A DNA stretch of 31,860 nucleotides from Sperchopsis tessellata (taxonomy: Eukaryota; Arthropoda; Insecta; Coleoptera; Hydrophilidae): assembly GCA_033557685.1 (NCBI GenBank), contig JAWQRN010000300.1:1-31860 (forward strand), read 5' to 3'. Each line of letters opens with the position of its first letter. Position 1 is the stretch's first letter. This document shows positions 10,500 to 20,899 of this stretch, one piece after another. The notes beneath the pieces were generated by a model. It was not told the DNA's origin, made no database searches, and was given only the letters and a program-made list of their open reading frames with translations. The translations under genes were made by a program, and so were the position numbers.

Positions 10500-10620
10500 T
10501 TTTTATTACAATGTTTTGACTAACAACTTTGCCCTGAAGATGGGCGCGATGCCTCGAAACCGGTCGACTAGATTATGATTAAACTTTTATAGACAGTTGG
10601 TTGTTTCCTTTTTGGGCCTT
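10500..10620 (+). mobile_element. Penelope-type terminal segment with hammerhead-ribozyme-like core
   Basis: The stretch around CCTGAAGATGGGC..GCCTCGAAACCGGTCG resembles a segment commonly found in the terminal repeats of Penelope-like elements. It holds, in order, CTGAAGA (10534-10540, fits CUGANGA), a short imperfect stem (10541-10555), GAAA (10556-10559) and a GTC (10563-10565) at the expected cleavage position. Penelope-like elements are known to encode hammerhead motifs. Stem I is poorly paired, so activity is doubtful. Confidence 0.4.
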
Positions 10621-11059
10621 CCCCCATTATATCTTACAAAATGAACTTGGAAAATAAATGGGTGATATAGATCTACGTTAATGACGGTTTTACAAAAAAG
10701 TTTTTATTTTGCGAAAAACAAATAATCTTTCCTTAGCATATTTTAGGTTCTTTAGTATATTTTCGGTAGCTTATGCCCGTTCTGTTGGTCATTTAAATAG
10801 AATATTATTTATGTAGCATTGCTACAGTTAGCATCCGATAAGCAGCCTACTACTATTTGTTTACCACTACTGTCTTCTTGTCTGACTTCTTATCTATGCA
10901 CATCGCCTTCTATCACTAATTATCGCGCTCTGTTTGGAGTATGTATATGCGAGACCTTTATGACCACGTCTCACTAGCATACATCATCATAAGCAAAACA
11001 TACTGATCGAAAACCTTACGTTTCGAACATAAATGAAATTGCGAATTAAATATGTTGCT
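10621..11059. other. Unassigned stretch
   Basis: Nothing recognisable lies between the Penelope-type segment and the RTE-like relic. Confidence 0.5.
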
Positions 11060-11760
11060 TATAAGTACTGTTGTATTCTATTTATGCTTTGTTCATTACG
11101 CTATATCTAAAGATATATCTTCATGCATCGTTGTTAGCTGGCTCAAATATGTGAATAAAGATACGGTTTCGATTAGTGTGCTTTCGACGTACACATTGGC
11201 TGACATAACTAGCTCATTGAGTATAACTTTGGACTTACTAAGATTCATCCTAAGGCCTACATCTTTACTTTCAAGGTCCAGATAGATCAATTTTTCTTGG
11301 AGCTCCTCGATAGCATGTGCAAATAACATGATATCATCTTCAAATCTCCAATGGTGAAGATGTTCTCCATTCACTTTAATGCTCTATTATTTCCTCAGTT
11401 CTCAGAACATATATATTCTAAAGCTGCACTGAACAAATTCGGCTATATGGTGTCTCATTGTCTAATACCTTATTGAATATAAAAAGGTACCGTTTCTGGA
11501 TGATTTGAATTAGCTGTATGTAGATAGATGGAACGCCATTTTGGACATAAGCTTTAATATCTGCAGATCACATCTAGATATGAATTCATAACCGTGTAAA
11601 TGTGGTCAATAGTACTATATCACTTGCTTGCCTGTTCTTTAAGTTAGTAAGAATCGATTTTGTCTGTAAGGCGATTTGTAATTATTTTGCTAAGGATCTT
11701 ATAACCCACAGTTGTGAGACTGATAGGACGGTAATAGAGATCGTAATGTATTTATCCTAA
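11060..11760 (-). pseudogene. LINE reverse transcriptase relic (RTE-like)
   Basis: On the minus strand the broken frame reads, from high to low coordinates: IITNRLTDKIDSY, STIDHIYTV, GIRQ*DTI*PNLFSAALEYI (near 11470-11410), then GEHLHHWRFEDDIMLFAHAIEELQEKL and VGLRMNLSKSKV (about 11370-11220). These follow the order of non-LTR reverse transcriptase: the fingers, the RQGDTISP box and the FADD catalytic box. Here the Gly of QGD is a stop and FADD has become FEDD, so it is inactive. The phrasing is that of the common RTE-type endonuclease/reverse transcriptase, the same kind as the copy at 28680-30284 in opposite orientation. Confidence 0.8.
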
Positions 11761-11764
11761 AACG

Positions 11765-12290
11765 AAAGTAGAATTTATTATGAATACGTGTTATTATTGA
11801 GGAATTATCACAAAGTTAGATATGAGACCACTCAGTTACGTAGTATGGCTTATGTTTGAAATAGATGATAATATCCACCGTAGAACACCGCCGATCATTC
11901 CATAACGGTCAATTTTTGAAATAAAAATATATCGAGTCTACACGAATTCATAAATCTAAAGACTTTAAGACATAATCATTACATGTGACAAGATTAATAT
12001 CTACTTTTTTTCAGGTATAAAGTCGTCTTCTTATGGCATATGGATTGGAAATTTTTGAAATTGTACACAATATTGAAACTGACTGATAATTGTCGACAAT
12101 ATCTCTTATTAAAACTTGGAATTATTTGGGCTTCCTTTCAGTGGCGTGGATATTTATCAGTAGAATAGGATAAGTTAGATAAGATGGATAAAAGTAAACT
12201 TAAACTTGTTTGCATTTATTGAAGAATATTAGAGGAATTCCATCAGGATTTGCACTCCATTTTATGATCAATACTAATTATAATCATAAT
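11765..12290 (-). pseudogene. Second LINE relic (Jockey/CR1-like)
   Basis: The minus strand reads WSANPDGIPLIFFNKC (about 12280-12230), then a frame shift and LLLSILSNLSYSTDKYPRHWKEAQIIPSF. This is the conserved lead-in to the YRPIS block of Jockey/CR1-type reverse transcriptases. Lower down, GGVLRWILSSISNISH resembles the segment before the QGS box. It abuts the RTE-like relic at about 11765 and is interrupted by stops, so it is a different, older insertion. Confidence 0.6.
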
Positions 12291-12999
12291 TTTTTATTAA
12301 AAATAAAGCCTAATATAAAACGTTGTAAGAATATCAATATATAAAAGAAATTATATTCAAAAAAGTAATTATAGATTTACTTAATCATTAAATTAATATA
12401 ATTTAAGAAATGCAAGTCCTTCTATTTGAAAGTAAACGCCAAAATATATCAATTAATAAAATATATAATACTAAAGAAAAAACTAGAAAAAATCGACGAA
12501 AATTGAATATGAAGTATAAAGTACGAATTTAAGATAATAATTAACAACAACAAAAGGACGCAAATCAAGTATCGATGATTGCATTCTACAGAAGTATACT
12601 ATACATTATAAAGACAAGCTTCAAAGTAGAAGCGAAGCCTGATAATTAATTTATCTTCTTGTATTAACAAATTACAAAGAGTATTATTGTACTTATTTGA
12701 TTAAACCAAATCTGAAACAAAACAGTCAACTTAATATATTAAATACAGAAATGAAACATATAAGAGTATGTCGAAAGTGCAGTGGACGTGTTTTTGTCGT
12801 TAAATTATCTTCGCTTATTTGTAAGTAATTGCTGTCCCAGACGTACGAATACGAATTTGATTTCTTGTTTAAATGCTTTAAAGTCGCGAGAAAATACATT
12901 ATGAAAGATATCTCAACGTATCAGTGCAATTTAATAAACATTATGTGAATTGAATACTAATTCACACGAATTACCGTTTTTTTTACCTAAAAAATTAAT
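12291..12999. other. AT-rich spacer between two LINE relics
   Basis: Very AT-rich, with stops in every frame. No motifs were seen. Confidence 0.5.
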
Positions 13000-13553
13000 G
13001 GAATTTCGATAGTTGGTCGTTCTCGCCTATGCTAAATGCAACTGTTCTCTGGCTGTTATAGTGTATATAATAATTTGAAATTATGTTGACATGAATTATT
13101 TCAATGGCAGAGAATATATACAGCTGACTCAATTTCAATATCGCAGTACTCTCTAATATCCTTTGAGTGGTGTAGAACCTTAGATCATTAATTAAAGTTT
13201 CAACGCATATTTTTTAGATTGTTTATAATATTTTTATATGCAGATCTCCAACACTCTATGTGTCAAATCTAAAAATATGTTGTATTGTCTATATTTTGTA
13301 ACCGTCATTCCAACTGTTTTGACCATCTCTTGAACGTGTTATTTTTTTTAATTATAGTAAGTATATATATCTCCTTAGTGCCCAACGATAAAATATTTTA
13401 ACCTAGTTACTTCTTTCCCAATTACATCGAAAGAAAAGATTTTTGCTCTGCTTCTTTCCAAATCGTAGCTTTTGTATTTAAGACTATTTAAATAAATCAT
13501 AAATTAGACTGGCATAATACTGTTTCTTGTGATAATTGTATTTTTATGACAGA

Positions 13554-13648
13554 GTAGTCAATTCTTACACATTGGAGATCTTTTTTAAATAACTTTAAAT
13601 CAATGGTAGTAGAAATCCTTAAACACCAATATTTCTAATTTTTTATCA
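13554..13648. repeat. Direct repeat copy A inside the LINE relic
   Basis: This segment shares runs such as AATTCTTACACATTGGAGAT and CCAATATTTCT with 13698-13793, at a constant offset of 144 bp. It duplicates the GIRGLPL..CVRI part of the reverse transcriptase and has diverged more from the coding consensus than copy B. Confidence 0.75.
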
Positions 13649-13697
13649 ATATTGCACGCCAAACTGAATCAACAAATATAAGATAGGGCCCAATATT

Positions 13698-13793
13698 GTA
13701 GTTAATTCTTACACATTGGAGATCTTTTTCTAAATAACTTTCCATCAATTGTAGCGGCAATCCTCTAATACCAATATTTCTCATTTTCTTAAT
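13698..13793. repeat. Direct repeat copy B inside the LINE relic
   Basis: This is the partner of 13554-13648 and the better-preserved copy. Its minus-strand translation still reads through the GIRGLPL and CVRI blocks in one frame. Confidence 0.75.
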
Positions 13794-14301
13794 CAATAAA
13801 ACCTAGGCTACGTCCAAGAATACTGTTATATACTTTTTTAATCGAGTTTAAGTCTTCAGTGATTTTACTTACACAATCTACTTATGCTTCTTCTGTCGAC
13901 ATGCCATTCCTAAATCCAAACTGTTTGGAACTTAGCAAGTTATTTTTCTCTGAACATGACATAATTCTATGTTTTAGGCATTTTTTCAAATAATCTAGTT
14001 GTGCTGTTTATTAAAGAGATGGGTCTATAATTTCTTTGTATTTTTCGGGGTATGTTCTAGATGTCAATGCTGCATTAAATATAAAATGTTGATGGCAATA
14101 ACTGATAATTATGTTTAAAAATTTCGATGAGATGATATCCTTTCATAAGACACTTAATTTTTCAAAATATGCATTAGTTTATTCTTCATTTCTAAAAAAA
14201 GTGTTATTATTTTTATTATTATTTTGCAGATCTTTCTTTTGATTTCAGTGTTCCCTATTTACTTTTTGATTGTGATAATTAGCTACATTTTACCCTGAAA
14301 T

Positions 14302-15010
14302 TCATGAAAGTGCATGTTGATAAAAAGAAATAATATCCGACATATCCTTCTCTACGAATTTAATCGTAGCTGTAATGCTACAGAAGCCACTCGTAGCATC
14401 AGTACTATTTACGGACATGATTATGTTGCAGAAAGAATAGCTCATAAGTGGTTTAAATGTTTTAATGAAACCTATTTTAGCCTGAGTGTTTGTCCCTGGT
14501 CTGGACGGCTGGAGCATTTGTGAAAAACGTCTAGAAGCTCTTCTCCAGGAGGATAGCCTTCAAACAAAATGGAAGTTGGCGAACCAGCTAATATATGCAT
14601 CGTGGACAGTTCTCAACCATCTAAATTCAATTGGAAAAGTCTAGAAATTTAGCGAATGGATACCTTGTAAGTGCAGCCAAAACAACAAATATCAGGTGAT
14701 TGTTGCATGTGCTTCAATGCTTATTTCTCGAGCAGATTCAGCATCGTCAATTTATTTCTTGAATCATCACAGGGGATGAAAAATGGTGCCTTTATGTTAA
14801 TATGAAAAATCGAAAACAAATGGTAAATGAAGATCAGTAAGCAAATCCGCGCTTCAAACAAGATTTTCATCCGCGTAAGAAAATGTTTTATGTTTGGTGG
14901 TGTACGAAAGGGGTATAGAAGGGATAACAGCAGAAGTATGCTGTCAACACCTACGGCGACTGGCTGAAGTAGTTTTTTAAAGACGGCCAAATCGTTGACA
15001 TGAAATAATC
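14302..15010 (+). pseudogene. Mariner transposase relic, N-terminal half
   Basis: The plus strand encodes IRHILLYEFNRSCNATEATR, then IYGHDYVAERIAHKWFKCF and SLSVCPWSGRLEHL, which is the paired helix-turn-helix DNA-binding region of a mariner transposase. Frameshifts follow, then IITGDEKWCLYVNMKNRKQM (from about 14763), which contains the first catalytic Asp (codon 14775-14777), and HPRKKMFYVWWCTKGV. The similarity fades near 15000, before the second Asp box. No terminal inverted repeat was found at either side, so this is a truncated, inactive copy. Confidence 0.85.
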
Positions 15011-15942
15011 CTACAGCACAACAGATGCTGTCTTCATTGTATCTTAAACATCTTATTAGCTAACTTCTTTTTTTTTGTTTACCTCTGGTTCTAATCGACT
15101 TAATTAATATAGAAGTAATCGACGGTCTATGAGCTTTTCAGTTTTAGTGCCAAAGCTAACCCATTTTACGTGTAACGCTTTGAATGTAGATTCTCAGTTT
15201 GTATTCGAAGAAAAAATTCACTCGCTAACGAGCATTCGACTCAACTTATTATTTGCAATATTTGTACTGATTATCTTTCCTTAGGAAATTTTATGTTCAT
15301 TTATAAAATAAATGCGTGATGGTTAGTTTAGAGCATTTTCATTATAAGACTAGTAAAATTATGTAGCTAATAATTATTGGCCTTATATTCCACAAATATA
15401 TGGTTTATACAATTTCTTGAGGAAGAAGTAAGTCGAGTTGCCTTATTAACACATGAAACATATTCGTGCCATTCATATTATTATATTTCAGTTCTTGTTT
15501 GTTGCTCCATTATAGGTATATATCCAAAACAGTTATATTTGTGCCACCCATTAGAACTTGAATATTCCCTTTATTACCATCATCACGAAATATTGAGTCA
15601 AATTGAACTGGTAAGCTAACTTAGTATATTGAAGGAAGCGTATTTGTCTCAATAATGTTCATATCCGAATATTCAAGTGATATGATACTATAAGAAACCT
15701 GGATTATACTTATGGTATTAATTTTAAAATAATATAGCAAGTTTTATCCGTCAATATTAAGCAATTTCGAATCTGCAAGTTTCCAAATATCAGTCATTAA
15801 CATATAAATCGTACAATTGTACCAGGGATTTCATCGCCATTTTTATTTTGAGTAATAATTCTTTAGGCTTTTTATTTCTTCCATTAAAACTGATTTAATG
15901 TTAGTAATATATCAAATGTCGTTTACCTCTGATGAATATAAA
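15011..15942. other. Spacer between the two mariner relics
   Basis: No transposase blocks were read here. A plus-strand frame at 15377-15619 begins with TTG and contains an acceptor-like TATTATATTTCAG, without any known domain. Confidence 0.5.
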
Positions 15943-15970
15943 TTGGGTTGGCCAAAATACTTTTTTATTG
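15943..15970 (+). repeat. Mariner terminal inverted repeat
   Basis: TTGGGTTGGCCAAAA matches the usual start of mariner terminal inverted repeats (TTxGGTTGGCxAAA). It lies at the 3' end of the minus-strand transposase relic, where the terminus is expected. Confidence 0.65.
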
Positions 15971-16401
15971 TGTAAATAAAAAGCGAATTTTTATGGGAAA
16001 CAATAACTTCACTGTAACATATATTGTCTATTTTCTTCGATTACCTTTTTGCAACTTTCAGGCGCGGATTCAAGAAGTTTATTCCGCGCCCAAAATAAGT
16101 ATATTTTTCAAAGCGATTTGCAAAGAACGAAAGAAGTTATAGTCTAAGAGTGCCAGGTCTGGCGAATATAATGAATGTGGTAACACAACCCATCTAAGCT
16201 GTAAGAATATTTGACAAGTGACCAAGCTTTTATGTGGTTCAGCGATACCATGGTGAAACACTACATCATTGCGATTCACTAATTCTGGATATTTCTGTTT
16301 GATAGCATAATTTAATTTATTGATTTGATGACAGTATACGAATTTATGATTTGGCTTCTAAGAAGTAGGTCTTGAAATCCAACGAGACTGACTGCATAAC
16401 C

Positions 16402-16810
16402 TTTTTTTTGTTTTTAGTTTATTGGCAATCGGAATCAAAGTCCATAATACCGCAGCAAGGAATACAATAATAATCAAACTGGATATTTATAGCAAAGTAA
16501 GACCTTGGAACAAAAAATCTATTATTAAGTCAAACACTTGTTTATTATTCAGGGACAATTTATTTATGATATTTGTGGGTAAAGGCATATTATTTCTGAT
16601 TAATTTACTCAGAAGAACCTTTGTGTTTGTTTTTTTGTTAGTGCAACAGAAAAAACTATGGGTAAAATCCGCAGCTTCGTAGCCACAAGAGCACGATCGA
16701 AAATGTATTATTATTTTAATTTTATATAGATATGATGGAAATCTACCATGATTAAATTTCAATCTTGTAAGAGATGGTACGCAAATTCTAGAAACTGTAT
16801 ACATGGGTTT
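16402..16810 (-). mobile_element. 5'-truncated LINE 3' end inserted in the mariner
   Basis: The minus strand reads PSLTRLKFNHGRFPSYLYKI, then CSCGYEAADFTHSFFCC and LIRNNMPLPTNIINKLS, ending at a stop near 16487. This matches the C-terminal end of ORF2 in Jockey-like LINEs (the 'RLRxGHGRFPxHL..C.CG..D..H..F.C' region). A short 3' UTR with AATAAA and an A-rich tail (about 16418-16402) follows. The 5' end is abrupt within mariner sequence near 16810. The frame is open for about 116 codons, which suggests it is younger than the neighbouring relics. Confidence 0.75.
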
Positions 16811-17140
16811 AAATGCTCGATATGTTAAGATTCTCAACAGACTTTCTTGTCGTTAAATGCCGACTGGATTCGATTAACGCCTTTATTTTATCATCATCAT
16901 TGGCCTTTTTGTGAACCTTTAATATCAAAATATTTAGACAGAAATTTATCAAACCAATTTTGACATACCCGTAGTTTCGAGGCATCTTCACCATTTACAT
17001 CGCATAAGTTTTTCCTTGTTGGAAGTGACATACCAAAACATGATGAAAACATTCGTTTCCATTTTCCATTTTGAAAAATCAATGAAACAAACAAATGTTA
17101 ACAAAATCGTGCACTTTATTTTTCTAAAACAAGCTTGAAA

Positions 17141-17999
17141 TGACAACTGTCAAATTATATAATGAATTTGCGGTATATAATGAAGATAGTTGCATTAAGC
17201 GACCAGTATGTCTATCTAATTTGCAATTTCTTTTTGGGAACCCGGAATATTATGATATAAGCTGTAACGAATCGAGGTATCGAGAGAAGTCCTTGCGCAT
17301 CGTGATGCCAGTAACTTTAAACAACATTTTGTTATTAAATACGCCTACTCAATGCCTATAATTGGAAAATTTATTATAATTGATATAATTGTATTTAATA
17401 ATTTGAGGCCTACCCTATGACATCTTGCATTATTTCTGCCAGTCTAATGCATTGTCAATATTTTTATCATCTATTCCAAACACTCGTTAATCTTGCACTT
17501 TAGTCGTTATCTCTCTTATTTTTTGAGTTCATCTATCATCTTCTGATACGCCTTAAGTATTTCATTAAATTTAGTTTCCATTAGGTTGGGAAAGTTCCAG
17601 CACGCAGCTAAGATAGAGTAATGTGACCGGATGATAAGTCACAAATATTCAAGTCCAGTGGCACTTCTGGGAATCTAAGCAATGGAAATTATTTATCTTC
17701 AGCACATTATATAAACTGCATATCTGCAAGATGCTGCTGTGACATTCTCTGTGTTCATAGATGACATATAAGATACCTAATTAACGTAAAATAAACGAAA
17801 GTAATTCCAAGATTTACTTTACTTTTAAATGAATTTTGAAAACCAAATCAAGAAACTTTGATCGCAAGTAAGACGTGTAGATTTTTCTAATAGAACACTA
17901 GCACTATTCGTCTTGCAAACAAAGCAACGATCTCAATCGTACTGTATATATTTAGCTGACTATTAAAGGCGTTAACAGAAAAATAATAGTCAGGGGATG
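17141..17999. other. Unassigned stretch
   Basis: A 73-codon plus-strand frame starting with ATG at 17140 has no known domain. Around 17590-17490 a minus-strand frame reads METKFNEILKAYQKMIDELK, a coiled-coil-like phrase that could come from a LINE ORF1, but this is too little to call. Confidence 0.45.
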
Positions 18000-18500
18000 T
18001 GCTTTCCCAACTCGAACCATTCGGTCTCACTAGTGAAGTTAATGATCCCCTAAAGTTGGGCCATTTAATGTTACAACTATATTTTCAGCAGGGTAACATG
18101 GTAAAGATAAACATTTACCGCTGCATTTATTAACATAACAATCATTCTGGCGTCCCCATCATACAAATGGCCCATTTTACCGGATTGTGGGGAGAGCCTG
18201 CCATAAATCAGAGCATAAATTTTGTTGCAGGCGACAGTATTTCAATATAATCACCAGTCTATTGGCTGCATTTGCTTCGTAATACACTGTCCCGATACAG
18301 TGAACCACAAGCGACCAAATAAATGAGAGAAAAACTGACATAAACGCCGTCATTATCTGATTTGCTAATCCTATAAATACCCCGTACTGGACTAACATCC
18401 AGGTGGCTTTGTTAATAATTGCCTCATTTGTCAGTCCTCTTGTTTACTTTTTCACAGTCAACCTCGTGGGGCTTGAGCGCGGCTAGTGGCTTTTAATTTA
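18000..18500. promoter_or_regulatory. Candidate enhancer with Hox/Exd- and Runt-like sites
   Basis: This is a dense, non-repetitive, GC-richer block with CCATAAATCA (18201-18210, reverse complement TGATTTATGG, a canonical Hox/Exd composite site), AACCACA (18303-18309, Runt-like) and CAGGTG (18400-18405, Snail/E-box-like). It lies just upstream of the Jockey relic and contains no recognisable coding or transposon sequence. Confidence 0.35.
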
Positions 18501-18599
18501 GCAAATTTCGATTTTACAAAATCAACCCATAAAAGGATACTAGAAATGTAATTTAGTTTCCCTGAATATGTACGTTCGTAGAATATTTAATTTAAATAA

Positions 18600-20400
18600 G
18601 TTTCTTTTCCTTCCAGAACCAGAATCAAATCATAACTTTGATATTTTTTCTCTAAATAATGGTGCAATTGAAAACACTACTAGAGAAGTATGCAATTTTA
18701 AAAATATAAACTGGGACGACTTTTATCAAACCTTGAAAACAAAACAAAATGAAAACAATAGTAGAACGCACAACGAAAAAATGCACATTCAAAACTTATA
18801 AAAATTAAAACCCAAAAGACTCTTCCTTTTTTAGTTATTAGGAAAAACAAAACCAAAACAAGCTTAGCATGGCAACTTAGTCGATCTATAAGCTGTACCG
18901 AGTGAAAAGTCTAAGAAAATAATCACAACAGAAATATAACACAAAGTGGAATCATAAAACCGCTAACTTAAACACCAAAAACAATTATCTTTGGAGAATA
19001 ATTTCTGCTCTTACAAAATAACATGATCCAATACCCGCAATAGAACAACACCGCCACTTTCACAAGTCCTAACGAACACATTCCAACAAACATATAACAC
19101 AGATTAACTCATAAACTTATTACCCACACAAAAGCAAATATCTACAGAAGTTACAAAAAATAATAAACTCTCTTCACTCTGTAAAAAACAATCCTTAGCT
19201 AAAATCATAATTATTCCCAAATACATAAAAACTCGCATCAAGCTATCCAGACGTGGCCCCAATTAAACAACATGTAAAACGCTCAACCTATTAAACATAA
19301 CAATATAGCTCACATACCGCACTAACACTATACATATTTTAAGTCACATTCCCAGAAAGTGGAAACATGCCATAATTATACCAATCCCGAAATCTGATAT
19401 AGATAACAAATGAACACGTGGGTAGCATCAAATAAACTAACTTATTTCTTTAAGCAAAATACTAGAATAATAGACAAACAACTAAACATTGCAACAAATT
19501 TCTTAGTAAGCCAGGTAGACAGAATAGTGACATTGCCACAAAGTTCAACAAAAACAAAAGAAATTCTATGCATTAGGTATGAACAAATAGTTTAATCTAC
19601 AAACTTGTAAAATTCAAATTGTTCATAAAATTAATAACAACTTAAAACCAACCGACAAGATATTTCAAAGTCAAGTACTCAATAACCTATAGGCTAACAA
19701 AACAATTTCATGCTGGAGCTCCTGAACGATATGTACTAGCACCAAAGCTTTTTTCTTATCGACAAATTAAATATTAATTTCCCAAAAGAAATATGGCCCT
19801 ATACTCAAGTAGTGAAAGAGTTTCAAATCCATGTGGATATAATAAACAAATATTTTGTACAATGTAAAATAATAAAATGGTACTATAACTTACAATAAAT
19901 AATAAATACATGAAAATTTACTCTTAACATGTAAGGTAAAAATAGAGTCAACTTTGGATAAAAGAAACAGCAATCAGATGACCAATTTTGTTATATGCAG
20001 CGCCTGTTTGGCAGCTTGTCCAAACCTACCTGAAATATATGCCGGTATTGCCAAACAAATGCAAATGGTAGACTAAGGTAATAGGCAAAAATAAGAAATA
20101 AGTTCTACGAATGCGTGTTTTCTTGCAAACGTACCCTATCGTACGAACAAATATTATCTCGTGTATAAATTTTAGAATTGATTACACTGTTGATTTTATG
20201 TATGATTTTGTTGTTATTGATGTATGTAAATTAATACGAATTAGTTTAGGGCGTATAGGTCTGGTTTTTTTCAGTCAGTAATGGCTCTATAAATAGACTA
20301 TGTTATATTTTATTACTGTTCTATACATTGATGTTGTGAAAATATGTAGAATAATTGATCTTTATCATCCTAGAACAAATTGCATTTCTGCTTGAATTAA
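18600..20400 (+). pseudogene. Jockey-like LINE relic
   Basis: Plus-strand frames follow a Jockey-type ORF2 in order: ENTTREVCNFKNINWDDFYQ at the end of the endonuclease (18670-18730), LWRIISALTK (about 18985), PRKWKHAIIIPIPKSD (about 19350), YKLVKFKLFIKL (about 19600), AGAPERYVLAPKLF (about 19710, normally GxPQGSVLxPxLF), MALYSSSERVSN (about 19795, after a lost FADD) and ILLYAAPVWQL (about 19990). Frequent frameshifts and stops show old decay. The 3' limit is uncertain. Codons run A-rich, giving the stretch a base skew unlike its surroundings. Confidence 0.8.
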
Positions 20401-20589
20401 TCTAAAATGGCCTAAAACTCATTTCATTTCATTAGTGTTAGTTTTTAGTATGAGCACTTTTTTGTTGTTTCTAAAAGCCCCATGAAATATTGGAGTAGAT
20501 TCGAGATACATATTTATATTTACAAGAGGAGTTCCATACTAATAATGGAAGTTAACATACGCAAACATGACCTATCGGCCTTTATAATG

Positions 20590-20760
20590 GTGTCCTGTTT
20601 TGTCAAAGAAAATATACTTGCAAAGCAATTGGTGAAGTATATTAGTATATGCACATAATACCACGTCAGTTAAGTTCCAAGGAAAAAGACCACTGGTTTG
20701 TATTGAATGCGTTGAGTCAAACGCTAAGAAAACTTCTATTTTCGAGTTAAGGTATTTATC
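20590..20760 (-). pseudogene. Possible pogo/Tigger-type transposase scrap
   Basis: A minus-strand frame contains FDSTHSIQTSGLFPWNLTDV, which resembles the 'F..(T/C)GLFPWNPDAVDY' box near the end of pogo/Tigger/Jerky-type DDE transposases. Nothing else of such an element was recognised, so this rests on one short motif. Confidence 0.3.
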
Positions 20761-20899
20761 ATTTTGCTGATGGTTGTGTGAATACTTTTTTACATTATTG
20801 ACATATGTATACGACATTGTATATATTGTATATATTGACATAAGCCTACTTAAATCCAGCGTTTCTGACATACCACTCATTCATTTTGGTTTCTCTTTC

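Larger units (their letters stand above)
13000..14180 (-). pseudogene. LINE reverse transcriptase relic with an internal duplication
   Basis: The minus strand reads FNAALTSRTYPEKY (near 14070), CLKHRIMSC then KNNLLSSKQFGFRNGMSTEEA (13980-13886), VDCVSKITEDLNSIKKYITVFLDVA (ending near 13811), and LLIKKMRNIGIRGLPLQLM with ESYLEKDLQCVRI (13793-13705). These are the core blocks of a Jockey/CR1-like reverse transcriptase. FLDVA is the first catalytic Asp box, and the next residues (KAFD) are deleted. The GIRG..CVRI block recurs 144 bp further on, where no intact element has a second copy. Weaker matches run down to about 13000. Multiple frameshifts make it a pseudogene. Confidence 0.78.
15943..17140 (-). 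pseudogene. Mariner transposon relic interrupted by a LINE 3' end
   Basis: Minus-strand frames give CDVNGEDASKLRVCQNWFDKF and YFDIKGSQKG (17020-16900), then NDDDKIKALIESSRHLTTRK up to about 16812: the DNA-binding half of a mariner transposase. After a foreign 0.4-kb segment the catalytic half resumes with INKLNYAIKQKYPELVNR, VVFHHGIAEPHKSLVT and LPHSLYSPDLALLDYNFFRS (16330-16100). HHDNARPH has become HHGIAEPH, so the second catalytic Asp is lost. The low-coordinate end carries TTGGGTTGGCCAAAATACTT (15943-15962), a typical mariner terminal inverted repeat, next to TA. The opposite repeat was not found. About 110 residues are missing at the insertion. Confidence 0.82.

Noticed and set aside
17490..17590. 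Coiled-coil-like phrase METKFNEILKAYQKMIDELK on the minus strand
   Set aside because: Possibly LINE ORF1, but the frame breaks at once and no RNA-binding or zinc-knuckle motif follows.
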